A DNA stretch of 64,000 nucleotides from Alkalisalibacterium limincola (GTDB lineage: Bacteria > Pseudomonadota > Gammaproteobacteria > Xanthomonadales > Xanthomonadaceae): the NCBI RefSeq assembly GCF_008017755.1, contig NZ_VRTS01000008.1, positions 62,001 to 126,000 of the forward strand, written 5' to 3'. Positions 34,416 to 42,712 of this stretch are shown one piece after another. Made by a program: the position numbers and the translations under genes. The notes below the pieces were generated by a model. The model saw only the letters and a list, made by a program, of their open reading frames with translations. It was not told the origin of the DNA and did no database searches. The first letter of the stretch is position 1. Each line of letters begins with the position of its first letter.

Positions 34416-34895
34416 ATGCACCGTCTGATCCTGTTCCGCCACGCCCATGCGGAGTCCCCGCGCAACGGCCAGCCCGACCTGGAACGGCCGCTGTCGGCGA
34501 CCGGCGAGGCCGAGGCCATCGCCGCCGCCGCCTGGCTGGTGGCCCAGGACCTGGTCCCCGACCGGGTGGTGTGTTCGACCGCGCTGCGCACCCGGCAGAC
34601 GCTCGAACGCGTCGAGCAGGCGCTTGGCAGCCCCGCTGCGAAGTTCGACGAGCGCATCTACGAGGCCACCCCGGGCGAGCTGATCGAAGTGGCCGAGTCG
34701 CACCGTGATGCCGGCTGCGTGATGCTGGTCGGGCACAATCCGGGCTTCGAGCAGCTGGCCGCCCTGCTGACCAGCGGGCAGACCGGCGATTACCGTGGCA
34801 TGCCGCCCGGCGGCATCGCCGTGGTCGAGCTTCCCGCCTCCGACACCAGCCTCGAGCCCGGGGCGGGACGACTCGCCGCCTTCTGGTCGCCCTGA
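34416..34895 (+). CDS. sixA: Phosphohistidine phosphatase SixA family
   Basis: This 159-residue member of the histidine phosphatase superfamily has the catalytic RHG-type motif as LILFRHAHAES (first His) and the second catalytic His in MLVGHNPGFEQLAALL. The short length and the LSATGEAEA and STALRTRQTLE stretches are typical of SixA, which removes phosphate from HPt histidines. That role would be relevant to the HPt-containing hybrid kinase at 16106, although a direct link is speculative. The downstream YceI gene begins within a few bases of the stop, so they are probably co-transcribed. Confidence 0.87.
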   Translation: MHRLILFRHAHAESPRNGQPDLERPLSATGEAEAIAAAAWLVAQDLVPDRVVCSTALRTRQTLERVEQALGSPAAKFDERIYEATPGELIEVAESHRDAGCVMLVGHNPGFEQLAALLTSGQTGDYRGMPPGGIAVVELPASDTSLEPGAGRLAAFWSP

Positions 34896-34906
34896 GCGCG
34901 GTGCCG

Positions 34907-35551
34907 ATGGGGGGCATGGCCGGCCGGGTCGGACTGGTGCTGGGCCTGGCGCTGGCCGCGCCCGCTGCAATGGCCGCCCCCGAGTCGGAGGCACCGATGC
35001 CGCCTGACCTGGCGCCTGCCGACGTGGAGATCGAATTGCCAGACACCGACGCGTTGATCGACCCATTGCGGTCCCGGGTGGGCTTCGCGGTGCGCATGCG
35101 CTGGCTGTCTCGCGTGGAGGGCAGCTTCGACCGCTTCCACGGGATCGTCGCCGCGCTGGAGGGGGGGTGGCGCCGGGTCGAGGTGGAGGTCGAGTCCGCC
35201 AGCGTCGAGGTCGGCGGCCGCCAGCGCATGACCGAATGGGCCGCCTCGGATGAGTTCTTCGACATCGAGAACTATCCGGTCATCGTGTTCGTCTCCGACC
35301 CGTTCGCGCCGGCGCTGGCCATCCAGGGTGGCCAGTTGCCGGGCGACCTGAGCCTGCGTGGCACGACCGCGCGGGTGGCCTTCGACATGCGTCCGGCGGC
35401 CTGCGCGCGGCCCGGACACGAGTGCCCGATCATCGTGGAGGGGCGCGTGAGCCGCGCCAAGTTCGGCATGGACGCCCACCGCGTGGCGGTGCAGGACCGC
35501 GTCGAGCTGCGCTTCGAGGTCATGCTGGCCGACCCGGATGGCGCCCCGTGA
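34907..35551 (+). CDS. YceI family secreted protein
   Basis: A second YceI-like lipocalin fold in the window, about 214 residues. A signal peptide (MGGMAGRVGLVLGLALAAP) precedes RSRVGFAVRMRWLSRVEGSF, ENYPVIVFVSDPF, LSLRGTTARVAF and the closing SRAKFGMDAHR, which are the family positions. Compared with the gene at 9627 it lacks the usual N-terminal tryptophan-type start and carries two Cys (ACARPGHECPI) that may pair. Start choice is uncertain: GTG 34901, ATG 34907 or ATG 34916 are all in frame. Its stop codon overlaps the GTG start of the phospholipase D-family gene, so the two are coupled. Confidence 0.84.
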   Translation: MGGMAGRVGLVLGLALAAPAAMAAPESEAPMPPDLAPADVEIELPDTDALIDPLRSRVGFAVRMRWLSRVEGSFDRFHGIVAALEGGWRRVEVEVESASVEVGGRQRMTEWAASDEFFDIENYPVIVFVSDPFAPALAIQGGQLPGDLSLRGTTARVAFDMRPAACARPGHECPIIVEGRVSRAKFGMDAHRVAVQDRVELRFEVMLADPDGAP

Positions 35552-37470
35552 GCCGACACGCCCGGCTGGCCCTGCTGGCGCTGCTGGTACTGCTCTCGGC
35601 GTGCCGGCACCTGCCGCCCGAGCGCCTGGATGCCGCCGAGACGATGGCGGCGCAGTCGCGGCCCCAGGCCAGCGACTGCCTGTTGCCGGACCGCTGCGCC
35701 CAGCCTTCCGCCCTGTATGAGCTGGCCGAGGCCGCGGTGTTCCAGAGCACGCCCGAGGCGCCGCTGCACCACGTGCTGCTGCTCGAGGGCGGCGAGGAGG
35801 CGATGCTGGCGCGGGCGCACGTCATCCGCGCCGCACGCGAATCGCTGGAGCTGCAGACCTTCATCTTCGGCGAGGACGACGCCGGCTTCTTCGTGCTGGC
35901 CGAACTGCTGCAGGCCGCACGCCGCGGCATCCGCGTGCGGGTGTTGCTCGACCAGCTGTTCAGCGTCGACGACGTCGCGCTGCTGGCCGCGCTGGCCAGT
36001 GCCCACGAGAACTTCGAGCTCAGGCTGTACAACCCGACCTTCCAGCAGGCCAGCACCTCCCCGCTGCAGTTCGCCGCCGGCATCGTGTGCTGCTTCCGCC
36101 AGATCAACCAGCGCATGCACACCAAGCTGGTGCTGGCCGACGGCCTGATCGGCATTACCGGCGGGCGCAACTACACCAACAGCTATTACGACTGGGATCC
36201 GGCCTTCAACTACCGCGACCGCGACATCCTCGTCGCCGGGCCCATCGGTCGCGAGATGCGCGAGGGCTTCGACATGTTCTGGGAGCACGAGCGGGCGGTC
36301 CCGGTGGCCCGCCTGCACGATGTCGCGCGGCGGCTGCTGGCCAACGAAGGTGCGCCGATCCAGCTGCCGCTCAAGCTCAACAGCCGCAGCGAGCGCGTCG
36401 AGCTGGTTTCGCAGCAGGCTTCGGATGCGGACGAGGTGCGCGCGCAGCTCATCGACCCGGGCCTGATGGTCGGCCGGGTCGACTACCTGGTGGACCCGCC
36501 CGAGAAGCACGAACGCGGCAGCGACCCGGTCTACGAGGAAATCACCGCGAAACTGCGCGACCTGGTGCTCGATGCGGAGGAGGAGGTGTTGCTGCAGACG
36601 CCCTACCTCGTCCTCTCGCGCGAGGCCCGGCGCAGCTTCCGCGAGCTCAACAGGCGTCCCGGCGCGCCCCGGGTGCTGGTGTCGACCAACAGCCTGGCCT
36701 CGACCGATGCCTGGCCGGTGTATGCGCTCTCGCACAAGTACAAGCGCACCTACCTGCGCGAACTCGGCTTCACGATCCATGAATACCGGCCCTACCCGGC
36801 CGATGCGCCGATCGACCTCGAGGCCACCGGGGCCCTGGCCGAACTGCCCGAGATCGACGGCCGCCTGCCCAGCGAGACCAGCACCCGGCGCGGCAGCCCG
36901 ACCCCGGCCTCCGCCGGCTCCGGCAGCCTCGGCGCGTCCGGCACCGCCGGCTCCGGGCCGACCCCCAGCGCGATGCGCGAGGGTCCGCTGCCGCTCGAGC
37001 GCGCCGGCGTCCGGGTCAGCATGCACTCCAAGTCGCTGGTGGTCGACGAGCGCATCGGCGTGGTCGGCACCCACAACTTCGACCCGCGCTCGGACAACTT
37101 CAATACCGAGAACGCGGTGATCGTGCACGACGCACGCTTCGCCCGGCTGCTGGCCGACGAGATCCGGCGCGACATGGCGCCGGAGAACAGCTGGCTCATC
37201 GCGCGCCGGCAGAAGCCGCCGATCTTCTCGGGCCTGGACTACTCGATCGGCAAGCTGTTCGAGATGCTGCCGGTGTTCGACATCTGGCCGTTCCGCTACG
37301 CGGCCAGCTATGAACTGGTCGAGGGCTGCGACCCGGTACCCGAGGACGACCCGCGCTTCCACGAGTGCTGGCGCAGCGTCGGCCAGTTCCCGGAGGTCGA
37401 CGTGCCGTTCAAGGGCCTCTACACGCGCTTCATGACCGCGTTCGGCGCCGGGTTGGCGCCGATCCTGTAG
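35548..37470 (+). CDS. Phospholipase D-family lipoprotein (cardiolipin synthase-like)
   Basis: A 640-residue envelope enzyme with a lipobox (LLSAC) after a short signal. It carries two HKD active-site motifs, HTKLVLADGLIGITGGRN and HSKSLVVDERIGVVGTHNF, each followed by the family GG/GT-N pattern. Proteins of this type transfer or hydrolyse phosphatidyl groups; some make cardiolipin. Between the two halves lies an unusual Ser/Gly/Pro/Ala-rich insert of about 40 residues (around 36870-36980) just before the second HKD motif, which is probably a flexible linker. The GTG start overlaps the YceI stop by four bases. The gene is followed after about 50 bases by a thioesterase gene. Confidence 0.88.
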   Translation: MSRHARLALLALLVLLSACRHLPPERLDAAETMAAQSRPQASDCLLPDRCAQPSALYELAEAAVFQSTPEAPLHHVLLLEGGEEAMLARAHVIRAARESLELQTFIFGEDDAGFFVLAELLQAARRGIRVRVLLDQLFSVDDVALLAALASAHENFELRLYNPTFQQASTSPLQFAAGIVCCFRQINQRMHTKLVLADGLIGITGGRNYTNSYYDWDPAFNYRDRDILVAGPIGREMREGFDMFWEHERAVPVARLHDVARRLLANEGAPIQLPLKLNSRSERVELVSQQASDADEVRAQLIDPGLMVGRVDYLVDPPEKHERGSDPVYEEITAKLRDLVLDAEEEVLLQTPYLVLSREARRSFRELNRRPGAPRVLVSTNSLASTDAWPVYALSHKYKRTYLRELGFTIHEYRPYPADAPIDLEATGALAELPEIDGRLPSETSTRRGSPTPASAGSGSLGASGTAGSGPTPSAMREGPLPLERAGVRVSMHSKSLVVDERIGVVGTHNFDPRSDNFNTENAVIVHDARFARLLADEIRRDMAPENSWLIARRQKPPIFSGLDYSIGKLFEMLPVFDIWPFRYAASYELVEGCDPVPEDDPRFHECWRSVGQFPEVDVPFKGLYTRFMTAFGAGLAPIL

Positions 37471-37522
37471 CGCGGCACCGGGCAGGCCGTAAACTGGCGA
37501 CCCCTCCGATCCGGGTGTCCCC

Positions 37523-37972
37523 ATGGCCGCGAGCCCGTCCCCGTTCCGTCCCGGCGCCAGCCTGGAGCGCATCAATGCCGACCGCGCCGGCACGCTGATC
37601 GAGCGCCTGGGCATCGAGATCACCGGCATCGGCCACGACTCGCTCAGCGGCACGATGCCGGTCGACGAGCGCACCCGCCAGCCCTACGGCCTGCTGCATG
37701 GCGGGGCCTCGGTGGCGCTGGCGGAGACGCTCGGGTCGGTGGCGGCGAACCTGTGCCTGGACCCGCGCACCCACATCGCGGTGGGCCTGGAGATCAATGC
37801 CAACCACGTGCGAGCGGTGACCTCGGGCGAAGTCAGCGGCACCGCCAGCGCGATCCACATCGGCCGCAGCACGCAGGTCTGGGACATCCGCATCACCGAC
37901 GACCAGGACCGCCTGGTGTGCGTCTCGCGCCTGACCATCGCGGTAGTGGAGCGCAACCGGACGGGCAGCTGA
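37523..37972 (+). CDS. PaaI/YdiI-family hotdog thioesterase
   Basis: A 149-residue single hotdog domain with the family signature LLHGGASVALAETLGSVAA. The Glu in this helix is the expected catalytic base, and the HGG turn forms the thioester pocket. The LEINANHVRAV strand and the VSRLTIAVV end are also typical. Members hydrolyse aromatic or hydroxy-aryl acyl-CoAs (menaquinone pathway, phenylacetate pathway) or have a housekeeping role. The neighbourhood, an acyltransferase and a hydrolase, suggests general acyl metabolism. The product is cytoplasmic, and the gene lies about 50 bases after the phospholipase D gene. Confidence 0.86.
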   Translation: MAASPSPFRPGASLERINADRAGTLIERLGIEITGIGHDSLSGTMPVDERTRQPYGLLHGGASVALAETLGSVAANLCLDPRTHIAVGLEINANHVRAVTSGEVSGTASAIHIGRSTQVWDIRITDDQDRLVCVSRLTIAVVERNRTGS

Positions 37973-38031
37973 GCGCGCGTTCCGGCGTGGCCGGTTCCCG
38001 TGATCGCCCGGGTTTGGGCACAATGAGGGCG

Positions 38032-38829
38032 ATGCCCGACACTTCCCCCGACACCGCGACCGGCCGTGACTGGATGCGGCCGCTGCGCTACGCCTACCGG
38101 CTGCCGCTGCTGCTGCTGCACCTGCTGGTGTCGCTGCCGGTGACCCTGCTGGTGATCACGCTGCCGTTCCTGGCCAGGCGCCGCACCGCCGCGGGCGAAA
38201 GCTGGGCCCACCGCATGATCCGCTGGTGGTCGCAGGTGCTGATGCGGGTGTTCGGCTTCCGCGTGCACCGCATCGGCGAGCCCCTGCCGGGAGCAGTGCT
38301 GTTCGTCGCCAACCATGTCAGCTGGATGGACATCGAGCTGATGCACAGCCAGCGCATGATGGGCTTCGTCGCCAAGTCCGAGATCAGCCGCTGGCCCTTC
38401 GTCGGGTGGCTTGCCTCGCGCGGGGAAACGATCTACCACCACCGCGGCAGCAACGACTCGCTGCATGGCGTGATGCACCAGATGGTGGAGCGGCTGCAGT
38501 CCGGTCGTGCCGTGGGCGTGTTCCCGGAAGGGCGCACCAGCACGGGGCATGAGATCGGCAAGTTCCATGCCCGCATCTTCCAGCCGGCCGTGCTGGCCGG
38601 CGTGCCGGCGCAGCCGGTGGCCCTGCGCTACGGGCGCGGCGGTGACGCGCAGACGGTCATCGCGTTCCAGCCGGGCGAGAACTTCCTGCAGAACTTCCTG
38701 CGCATCCTCGGCGAGCCCGGTCGCGTGGCCGAGGTGCACTTCCTCGACCCCGTGCCGGCCAGCGAGGACGGCCGGCGGCGCATGGCCGAGGCCTGCCGCC
38801 AGCGCATCGCCGAGGCGATGGTGGGCTGA
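38032..38829 (+). CDS. 1-acyl-sn-glycerol-3-phosphate acyltransferase (PlsC-like)
   Basis: A ~265-residue membrane-associated acyltransferase. After an N-terminal hydrophobic segment (LPLLLLHLLVSLPVTLLVI) it shows the four PlsC blocks: NHVSWMD (NHx4D), RGSNDSL, FPEGRTS and VPAQPVALRY. It would acylate lysophosphatidate or a related lysolipid at the inner membrane. ATG 38023 and 38032 are both possible; a CACAAT box lies just upstream. The stop codon overlaps the ATG of the following hydrolase gene by one base, so the two are coupled. It may be one of several PlsC paralogues in the genome. Confidence 0.86.
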   Translation: MPDTSPDTATGRDWMRPLRYAYRLPLLLLHLLVSLPVTLLVITLPFLARRRTAAGESWAHRMIRWWSQVLMRVFGFRVHRIGEPLPGAVLFVANHVSWMDIELMHSQRMMGFVAKSEISRWPFVGWLASRGETIYHHRGSNDSLHGVMHQMVERLQSGRAVGVFPEGRTSTGHEIGKFHARIFQPAVLAGVPAQPVALRYGRGGDAQTVIAFQPGENFLQNFLRILGEPGRVAEVHFLDPVPASEDGRRRMAEACRQRIAEAMVG

Positions 38830-39812
38830 TGCGCGGCGAGGAGTTCCTGCCACCGCGCTGGCTGCGCGACCCGCACCTGCAGTCGGTGCTGAGTTCGAGC
38901 TCGCTGCGTCGCCGCCGCGGCCGTGCACGCCTGGCGGCCACCGGCGCGGTGACGCGCGAACACGTCATCGATGTCGACGGCGCGCGCCTGCAGGGCTTCC
39001 ACAGCCACGTCCCGGGGCACCAGGCGCAGGGTCTGGCGGTGCTCCTGCATGGCTGGGAGGGCAGCAGCGAATCGGGCTACATGCTGCACACGGCCGCCCG
39101 GCTGCTGGAGTCCGGCGTCGAGGTGTTCCGGCTCAACTTCCGCGACCACGGCCAGACCCACCACCTGAATCCGGAGATCTTCCATTCCTGCCGCCTCGAC
39201 GAAGTCATCGAAGCGGTCGGCGAGGTGTCGGAGTCCATCGCACGGGCACCGGTCATGCTGGCCGGGCATTCGCTGGGGGGCAATTTCGCATTGCGCGTGG
39301 GCCTGCGTGGCCCCGGCATGGGCGTGCGGGTGGCCCGGGTGGCCGCGGTGTGCCCGGTCATCGATCCGGCGGTCGGACTGGACGCGCTGGAGAAGTCGCT
39401 GTGGATCTACCAGGCCTATTTCCTGCGCAAGTGGCGCGGCTCCCTGCGCCGCAAACGCGAGCTGTTCCCGGACATGCACGCCTTCGACGACACCGTCCTG
39501 CGCCAGGACATGCGCGGCCTGACCGGCTGGCTGGTGCAGCGCTACACCGACTTCGGCAGCCTGGAGAACTACCTCGACGGGTACTGCATCGCCGGCGACC
39601 GCCTCTCGGGCCTGGCCGTCCCGGCCGACATCCTGACCTCGCGCGACGATCCGGTGATTCCGGTGGCCTCGTTCGGGGAGCTGGTCCTGCCGGCGTGTGC
39701 ACGCATCCAGATCGCGCCCCACGGGGGCCACTGCGGGTTCATCGAGGGCCCGCGGCTTGGAGGTTTCGCCGAGCGCTGGGTGGCCCACCACCTGTCGCGG
39801 GGGCAGGCCTGA
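38829..39812 (+). CDS. YheT-family alpha/beta hydrolase
   Basis: The 327-residue protein is a YheT/EMB8-like hydrolase. Visible features are FLPPRWLRDPHLQSVLSS at the start, the oxyanion region LLHGWEGSSESGYM, the nucleophile Ser in AGHSLGGNFALR, the acidic residue in SRDDPVIPV, and the His in HGGHCGFIE. Family members act on short acyl esters; the physiological substrate is unclear. It overlaps the acyltransferase stop by one base, which suggests joint lipid-related function. It is followed by a TACAAT box (39823-39828) that probably belongs to the next gene. Confidence 0.86.
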   Translation: MRGEEFLPPRWLRDPHLQSVLSSSSLRRRRGRARLAATGAVTREHVIDVDGARLQGFHSHVPGHQAQGLAVLLHGWEGSSESGYMLHTAARLLESGVEVFRLNFRDHGQTHHLNPEIFHSCRLDEVIEAVGEVSESIARAPVMLAGHSLGGNFALRVGLRGPGMGVRVARVAAVCPVIDPAVGLDALEKSLWIYQAYFLRKWRGSLRRKRELFPDMHAFDDTVLRQDMRGLTGWLVQRYTDFGSLENYLDGYCIAGDRLSGLAVPADILTSRDDPVIPVASFGELVLPACARIQIAPHGGHCGFIEGPRLGGFAERWVAHHLSRGQA

Positions 39813-39857
39813 GCGGGCGGGATACAATGGCGGATTCAACCCAGTCCCGAGTAAACC

Positions 39858-41900
39858 ATGCTTGAGAACGCGATCCAGGCGCTGCGGCGCGGAGACCACG
39901 CTGCCGCCGCCGAGGCGGCCGAAGCCATCCTGAAGAACGAGCCGGGTGACGTCGACGCGCTGCAGGTGCAAGGCTTGGCCCGCATGGGCCTGGGCGATGC
40001 GGACGGTGCCCGCGCCAGCCTCGAGCAGGCGTTGGCCCGGGACCCGGGGCGGGGCGATCTGCACATGGCGTTGGCTTCCCTGTCGATGGCTTCGGGCCAG
40101 CTCGATGCCGCGCTGGCCGCTGCCTCGGCCGCGGTCGAGGCCGACCCGAACCACCTCCCGGCCTATGTCGCACTGGCGCACATGGCGCTGGCCCGTGGCG
40201 AGATCGACGAGGCCTCGCGGCTGGTCAACCTGGCCGAACTGGTGTCGGCCGAGCATCCGCTCACCCTGCTGGCGCGCGGCAACCTGGCCCAGGCCAAGGG
40301 CGAGGCCGACCAGGCGCTGCGCCTGCTGACCCAGGCGGTCGAGAAGCTGCCCGAGGATCCCACCGCCCTGTCGTCGCTGGGCCTGCTGCACCTGCAGTCG
40401 GGCCGCAATGCCTTCGCCGAGCAGACCCTGCGCCGTGCGCTCCAGGCCGATGGCCAGTCGCGCCGCATCCGCTGGGCGCTGGTGACGGCGCTGCGCCGGC
40501 AGGGGCACCTGGAAGAGGCGCTGGGCGAAGTGGACACGCTGTGCGAAGGCCGCCGCGACCCGTGGGCGATTGCCCAGCGCGCGTCGCTGGCGCTCGAACT
40601 GGGCCGGGTCGACGAGGCCGTGGCCGGCTACCGTGACCTGCTGCTGTCCGCGCAGCTCAACCCGCGCCTGCTCGAAGCGGTGCTCACCGGCTTTGCCCAG
40701 CACCAGCGCGCCGGCGCGGCCTGCGTCCTGATCGAGGAACTGCTTGCCGCGCGCAGCGACAGCGATCTGCTGTGGCGGGTGCGCATGGGCATGGCGGCGC
40801 AGCTGGGCGACGATCCCGGCGAGATCGTCGACCGCTGGATCCTGGCCTGCCCGGAGTCGGCGGAAGTGCAGCAGCACCAGGCGATGCGCTTCGAGGCCGC
40901 AGGCGAACTGGAGCGTGCCGAAGCCGCGGCCGACAAGGCGCTGGACAAGGACGCCGAGCTCGACGGTGCCCAGCTGGTGAAGATCCGCGCGCTGTTGCGC
41001 AGCGATCCGGCGCGCGCCGGCGAGCGTGCCGCCACGTTGCTGGAGTCGCGCACGAACCCGATGCTGCGCCGGGAACTGTGGCGCTGGCGCGGACTGGCCG
41101 CGGACCGGAGCGAGGACGGCGCCGCGGCGGTCGAAGCCTGGTCGGCGATGGCGCGCGAGCCGGTGCCGGCTGCACTGCCCCCGGCCCTGGACGATCCGGG
41201 CAGCGATTTCGCCCTGGCTTCCGGCGGCGAAGCGGGTGTGCAGCCGCGCCTGCTGTGGGGACTCCCCGGCAGCCGCGTCATGCAGGTCGTGGAACTGCTG
41301 CGGGCCAACGACGCGGTCACCCTCGTCGATGACCGGTTTGGTGCAGGGCCGCGCCCGGACGGCTTCAACACCGGGCGTCCGGAACTGGGCCCGGTCGACG
41401 GCGACCTGCCGCGCTGGATCGCGGGCGTGAACGACTATGGCCTCGACCCCGCACAGGTGGTCGACTGGATGCCGCACTGGAACCGTGCCATCGACGCCGG
41501 CCTGCCCGGCGCCCGCTTGCTGGCGGTCGTGCGCGATCCGCGCGACCTGCTGCTGAACTGGTGGGTGTTCGGCAGTGTCCAGCAGTACGCCTTCCCCGGC
41601 GCGCAGTCCGCGGCGCAGTGGCTTGCGGCCGTGCTAACGCCGTTGGCCGAGCGCCTCGAGAGCCGCGCCGACACCACCCTGGTATTGCGACTGGACGAGG
41701 CCAACGAGGCCGACGCGCGGGATGCGTTGTCGGGCTTCATCGGCATCGATCCGGACGCACTGGGGGCCATGCCCGACACGGATGGGGGCCGGGGCGGCCA
41801 TCCGGCCCGCTTCCCTGCCGGACACTGGCGTCGTTACGAGGGCGAACTCGGCGACGTTTTCGCCAGCCTGGCCCCGCTGGCGCAACGCCTGGGCTTCTAG
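39858..41900 (+). CDS. TPR protein with degenerate sulfotransferase-like C-terminal domain
   Basis: About the first 430 residues are tandem tetratricopeptide-like repeats (AIQALRRGDHAAAAEAAEAI; VDALQVQGLARMGLGDADGA; and others). The last ~220 residues follow the layout of TPR-linked sulfotransferases: RLLWGLPGSRVMQVVELLR in the PAPS 5'-phosphosulfate loop position, LLAVVRDPRDLLLNWWVFG in the 3'-phosphate position, and a C-terminal FPAGHWRRYEGEL. The first loop lacks the usual PRSGTT residues, so PAPS binding and sulfotransfer are doubtful. I infer a scaffold or a non-catalytic descendant. A TACAAT promoter-like box lies 30 bases upstream of the ATG. Confidence 0.75.
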   Translation: MLENAIQALRRGDHAAAAEAAEAILKNEPGDVDALQVQGLARMGLGDADGARASLEQALARDPGRGDLHMALASLSMASGQLDAALAAASAAVEADPNHLPAYVALAHMALARGEIDEASRLVNLAELVSAEHPLTLLARGNLAQAKGEADQALRLLTQAVEKLPEDPTALSSLGLLHLQSGRNAFAEQTLRRALQADGQSRRIRWALVTALRRQGHLEEALGEVDTLCEGRRDPWAIAQRASLALELGRVDEAVAGYRDLLLSAQLNPRLLEAVLTGFAQHQRAGAACVLIEELLAARSDSDLLWRVRMGMAAQLGDDPGEIVDRWILACPESAEVQQHQAMRFEAAGELERAEAAADKALDKDAELDGAQLVKIRALLRSDPARAGERAATLLESRTNPMLRRELWRWRGLAADRSEDGAAAVEAWSAMAREPVPAALPPALDDPGSDFALASGGEAGVQPRLLWGLPGSRVMQVVELLRANDAVTLVDDRFGAGPRPDGFNTGRPELGPVDGDLPRWIAGVNDYGLDPAQVVDWMPHWNRAIDAGLPGARLLAVVRDPRDLLLNWWVFGSVQQYAFPGAQSAAQWLAAVLTPLAERLESRADTTLVLRLDEANEADARDALSGFIGIDPDALGAMPDTDGGRGGHPARFPAGHWRRYEGELGDVFASLAPLAQRLGF

Positions 41901-41922
41901 GCGCTCCAACAGGAGGATCACC

Positions 41923-42540
41923 ATGCGACTGAGCAGCAGCAGCTTCAAGCATCTTGGCGCGATCCCGGCCGAGTTCGCGTTCGGCAAGCCCGGCGGCGAC
42001 GAGCCGATCGCGCTGTCGGACAACCGCAATCCGCACCTGGCCTGGGATGGCGTGCCCGAGGCCGCGAAGAGCCTGGTGCTGATGTGCGTCGACCCGGACG
42101 TGCCGACGGTGCCGGACACGGTGAACAAGCCCGACCGCGAGGTGCCGGCGGACCAGCCGCGCGGCCACTTCACCCACTGGGTCATGGTGGGGCTTGCCGC
42201 GCGCGCTGGTGAAATCGCGGCGGGCAGCTGCAGCGAAGGGGTCACCCCGCGCGGCAAGAAGGACCCGCCCGGTCCCGCGGGAACCCGCCAGGGCCTCAAC
42301 GACTACACCGGCTGGTTCGAGGGCGACGCCGACATGGGCGGCGACTATTTCGGCTACGACGGCCCCTGCCCGCCGTTCAACGATGCGCTGGAGCACCGCT
42401 ACTTCTTCCGCCTGTTCGCACTCGACACCGACGCGCTGTCGCTGCCGGAGAAGTTCACCGGCGGCGACGTGCTGTCGGCGATCCAGGGCCACGTCCTCGA
42501 CGAGGCGACGCTGATGGGGACGTATTCGCTGAAGCGCTGA
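41923..42540 (+). CDS. YbhB/YbcL family Raf kinase inhibitor-like (PEBP) protein
   Basis: A 205-residue phosphatidylethanolamine-binding-protein fold. It shows [18 protein letters not shown], the anion-binding CVDPDVP pattern, GHFTHWVM and [10 protein letters not shown], followed by [11 protein letters not shown], all standard positions of the bacterial PEBP family. The molecular role in bacteria is not settled. There is an optimal AGGAGG site six bases before ATG 41923. The gene ends directly before the regulatory region of glnA, with a hairpin terminator at 42624-42649 separating them, so it is not part of the nitrogen operon. Confidence 0.9.
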   Translation: MRLSSSSFKHLGAIPAEFAFGKPGGDEPIALSDNRNPHLAWDGVPEAAKSLVLMCVDPDVPTVPDTVNKPDREVPADQPRGHFTHWVMVGLAARAGEIAAGSCSEGVTPRGKKDPPGPAGTRQGLNDYTGWFEGDADMGGDYFGYDGPCPPFNDALEHRYFFRLFALDTDALSLPEKFTGGDVLSAIQGHVLDEATLMGTYSLKR

Positions 42541-42543
42541 GCC

Positions 42544-42560
42544 TGCACCATGGTGGTGCA
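42544..42560. promoter_or_regulatory. NtrC-binding site 1 upstream of glnA
   Basis: TGCACCATGGTGGTGCA matches the NtrC dyad consensus TGCACC-N5-GGTGCA exactly. It lies about 110 bases upstream of the sigma-54 promoter at 42655, a normal enhancer distance. Confidence 0.88.
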
Positions 42561-42575
42561 GTCAGGCTGGAGGAT

Positions 42576-42592
42576 TGCACCCAAAGTGTGCA
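42576..42592. promoter_or_regulatory. NtrC-binding site 2 upstream of glnA
   Basis: TGCACCCAAAGTGTGCA keeps five of six bases of the second NtrC half-site. Its centre is 32 bases, about three helical turns, from site 1, so dimers could bind side by side on the same face of the DNA. Confidence 0.8.
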
Positions 42593-42623
42593 GATCAGGG
42601 AGCGCAGCTTCCCCCCGTGGACC

Positions 42624-42649
42624 GCAAAGCCCGCAATCGCGGGCTTTGC
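42624..42649 (+). terminator. Hairpin terminator between the YbhB gene and glnA
   Basis: An 11-base perfect stem, GCAAAGCCCGC (42624-42634) and GCGGGCTTTGC (42639-42649), encloses a four-base AATC loop. It is followed by CCTTATT. It lies upstream of the sigma-54 promoter and so would end YbhB transcription without affecting glnA. Confidence 0.78.
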
Positions 42650-42654
42650 CCTTA

Positions 42655-42672
42655 TTGGCACGACCCTTGCGT
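42655..42672 (+). promoter_or_regulatory. Sigma-54 (RpoN) promoter of glnA
   Basis: TTGGCACGACCCTTGCGT matches the -24/-12 consensus, with GG at 42657-42658 and GC at 42669-42670. Transcription should start near 42682, about 30 bases before the glnA start codon. Two NtrC sites upstream act as enhancers. Confidence 0.9.
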
Positions 42673-42712
42673 AAACCTCCGGGATTCCCTTCCCACCCCG
42701 GAGCGTTCTTCC

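Noticed and set aside
36870-36980. Low-complexity coding stretch as a possible separate gene or insertion
   Set aside because: It is in frame and flanked by continuous phospholipase D-family sequence, so it is a linker within that gene.
39823-39828. TACAAT box before the TPR/sulfotransferase-like gene as a promoter feature
   Set aside because: A good -10 hexamer but no recognisable -35; too weak to list alone, so mentioned only with the gene.
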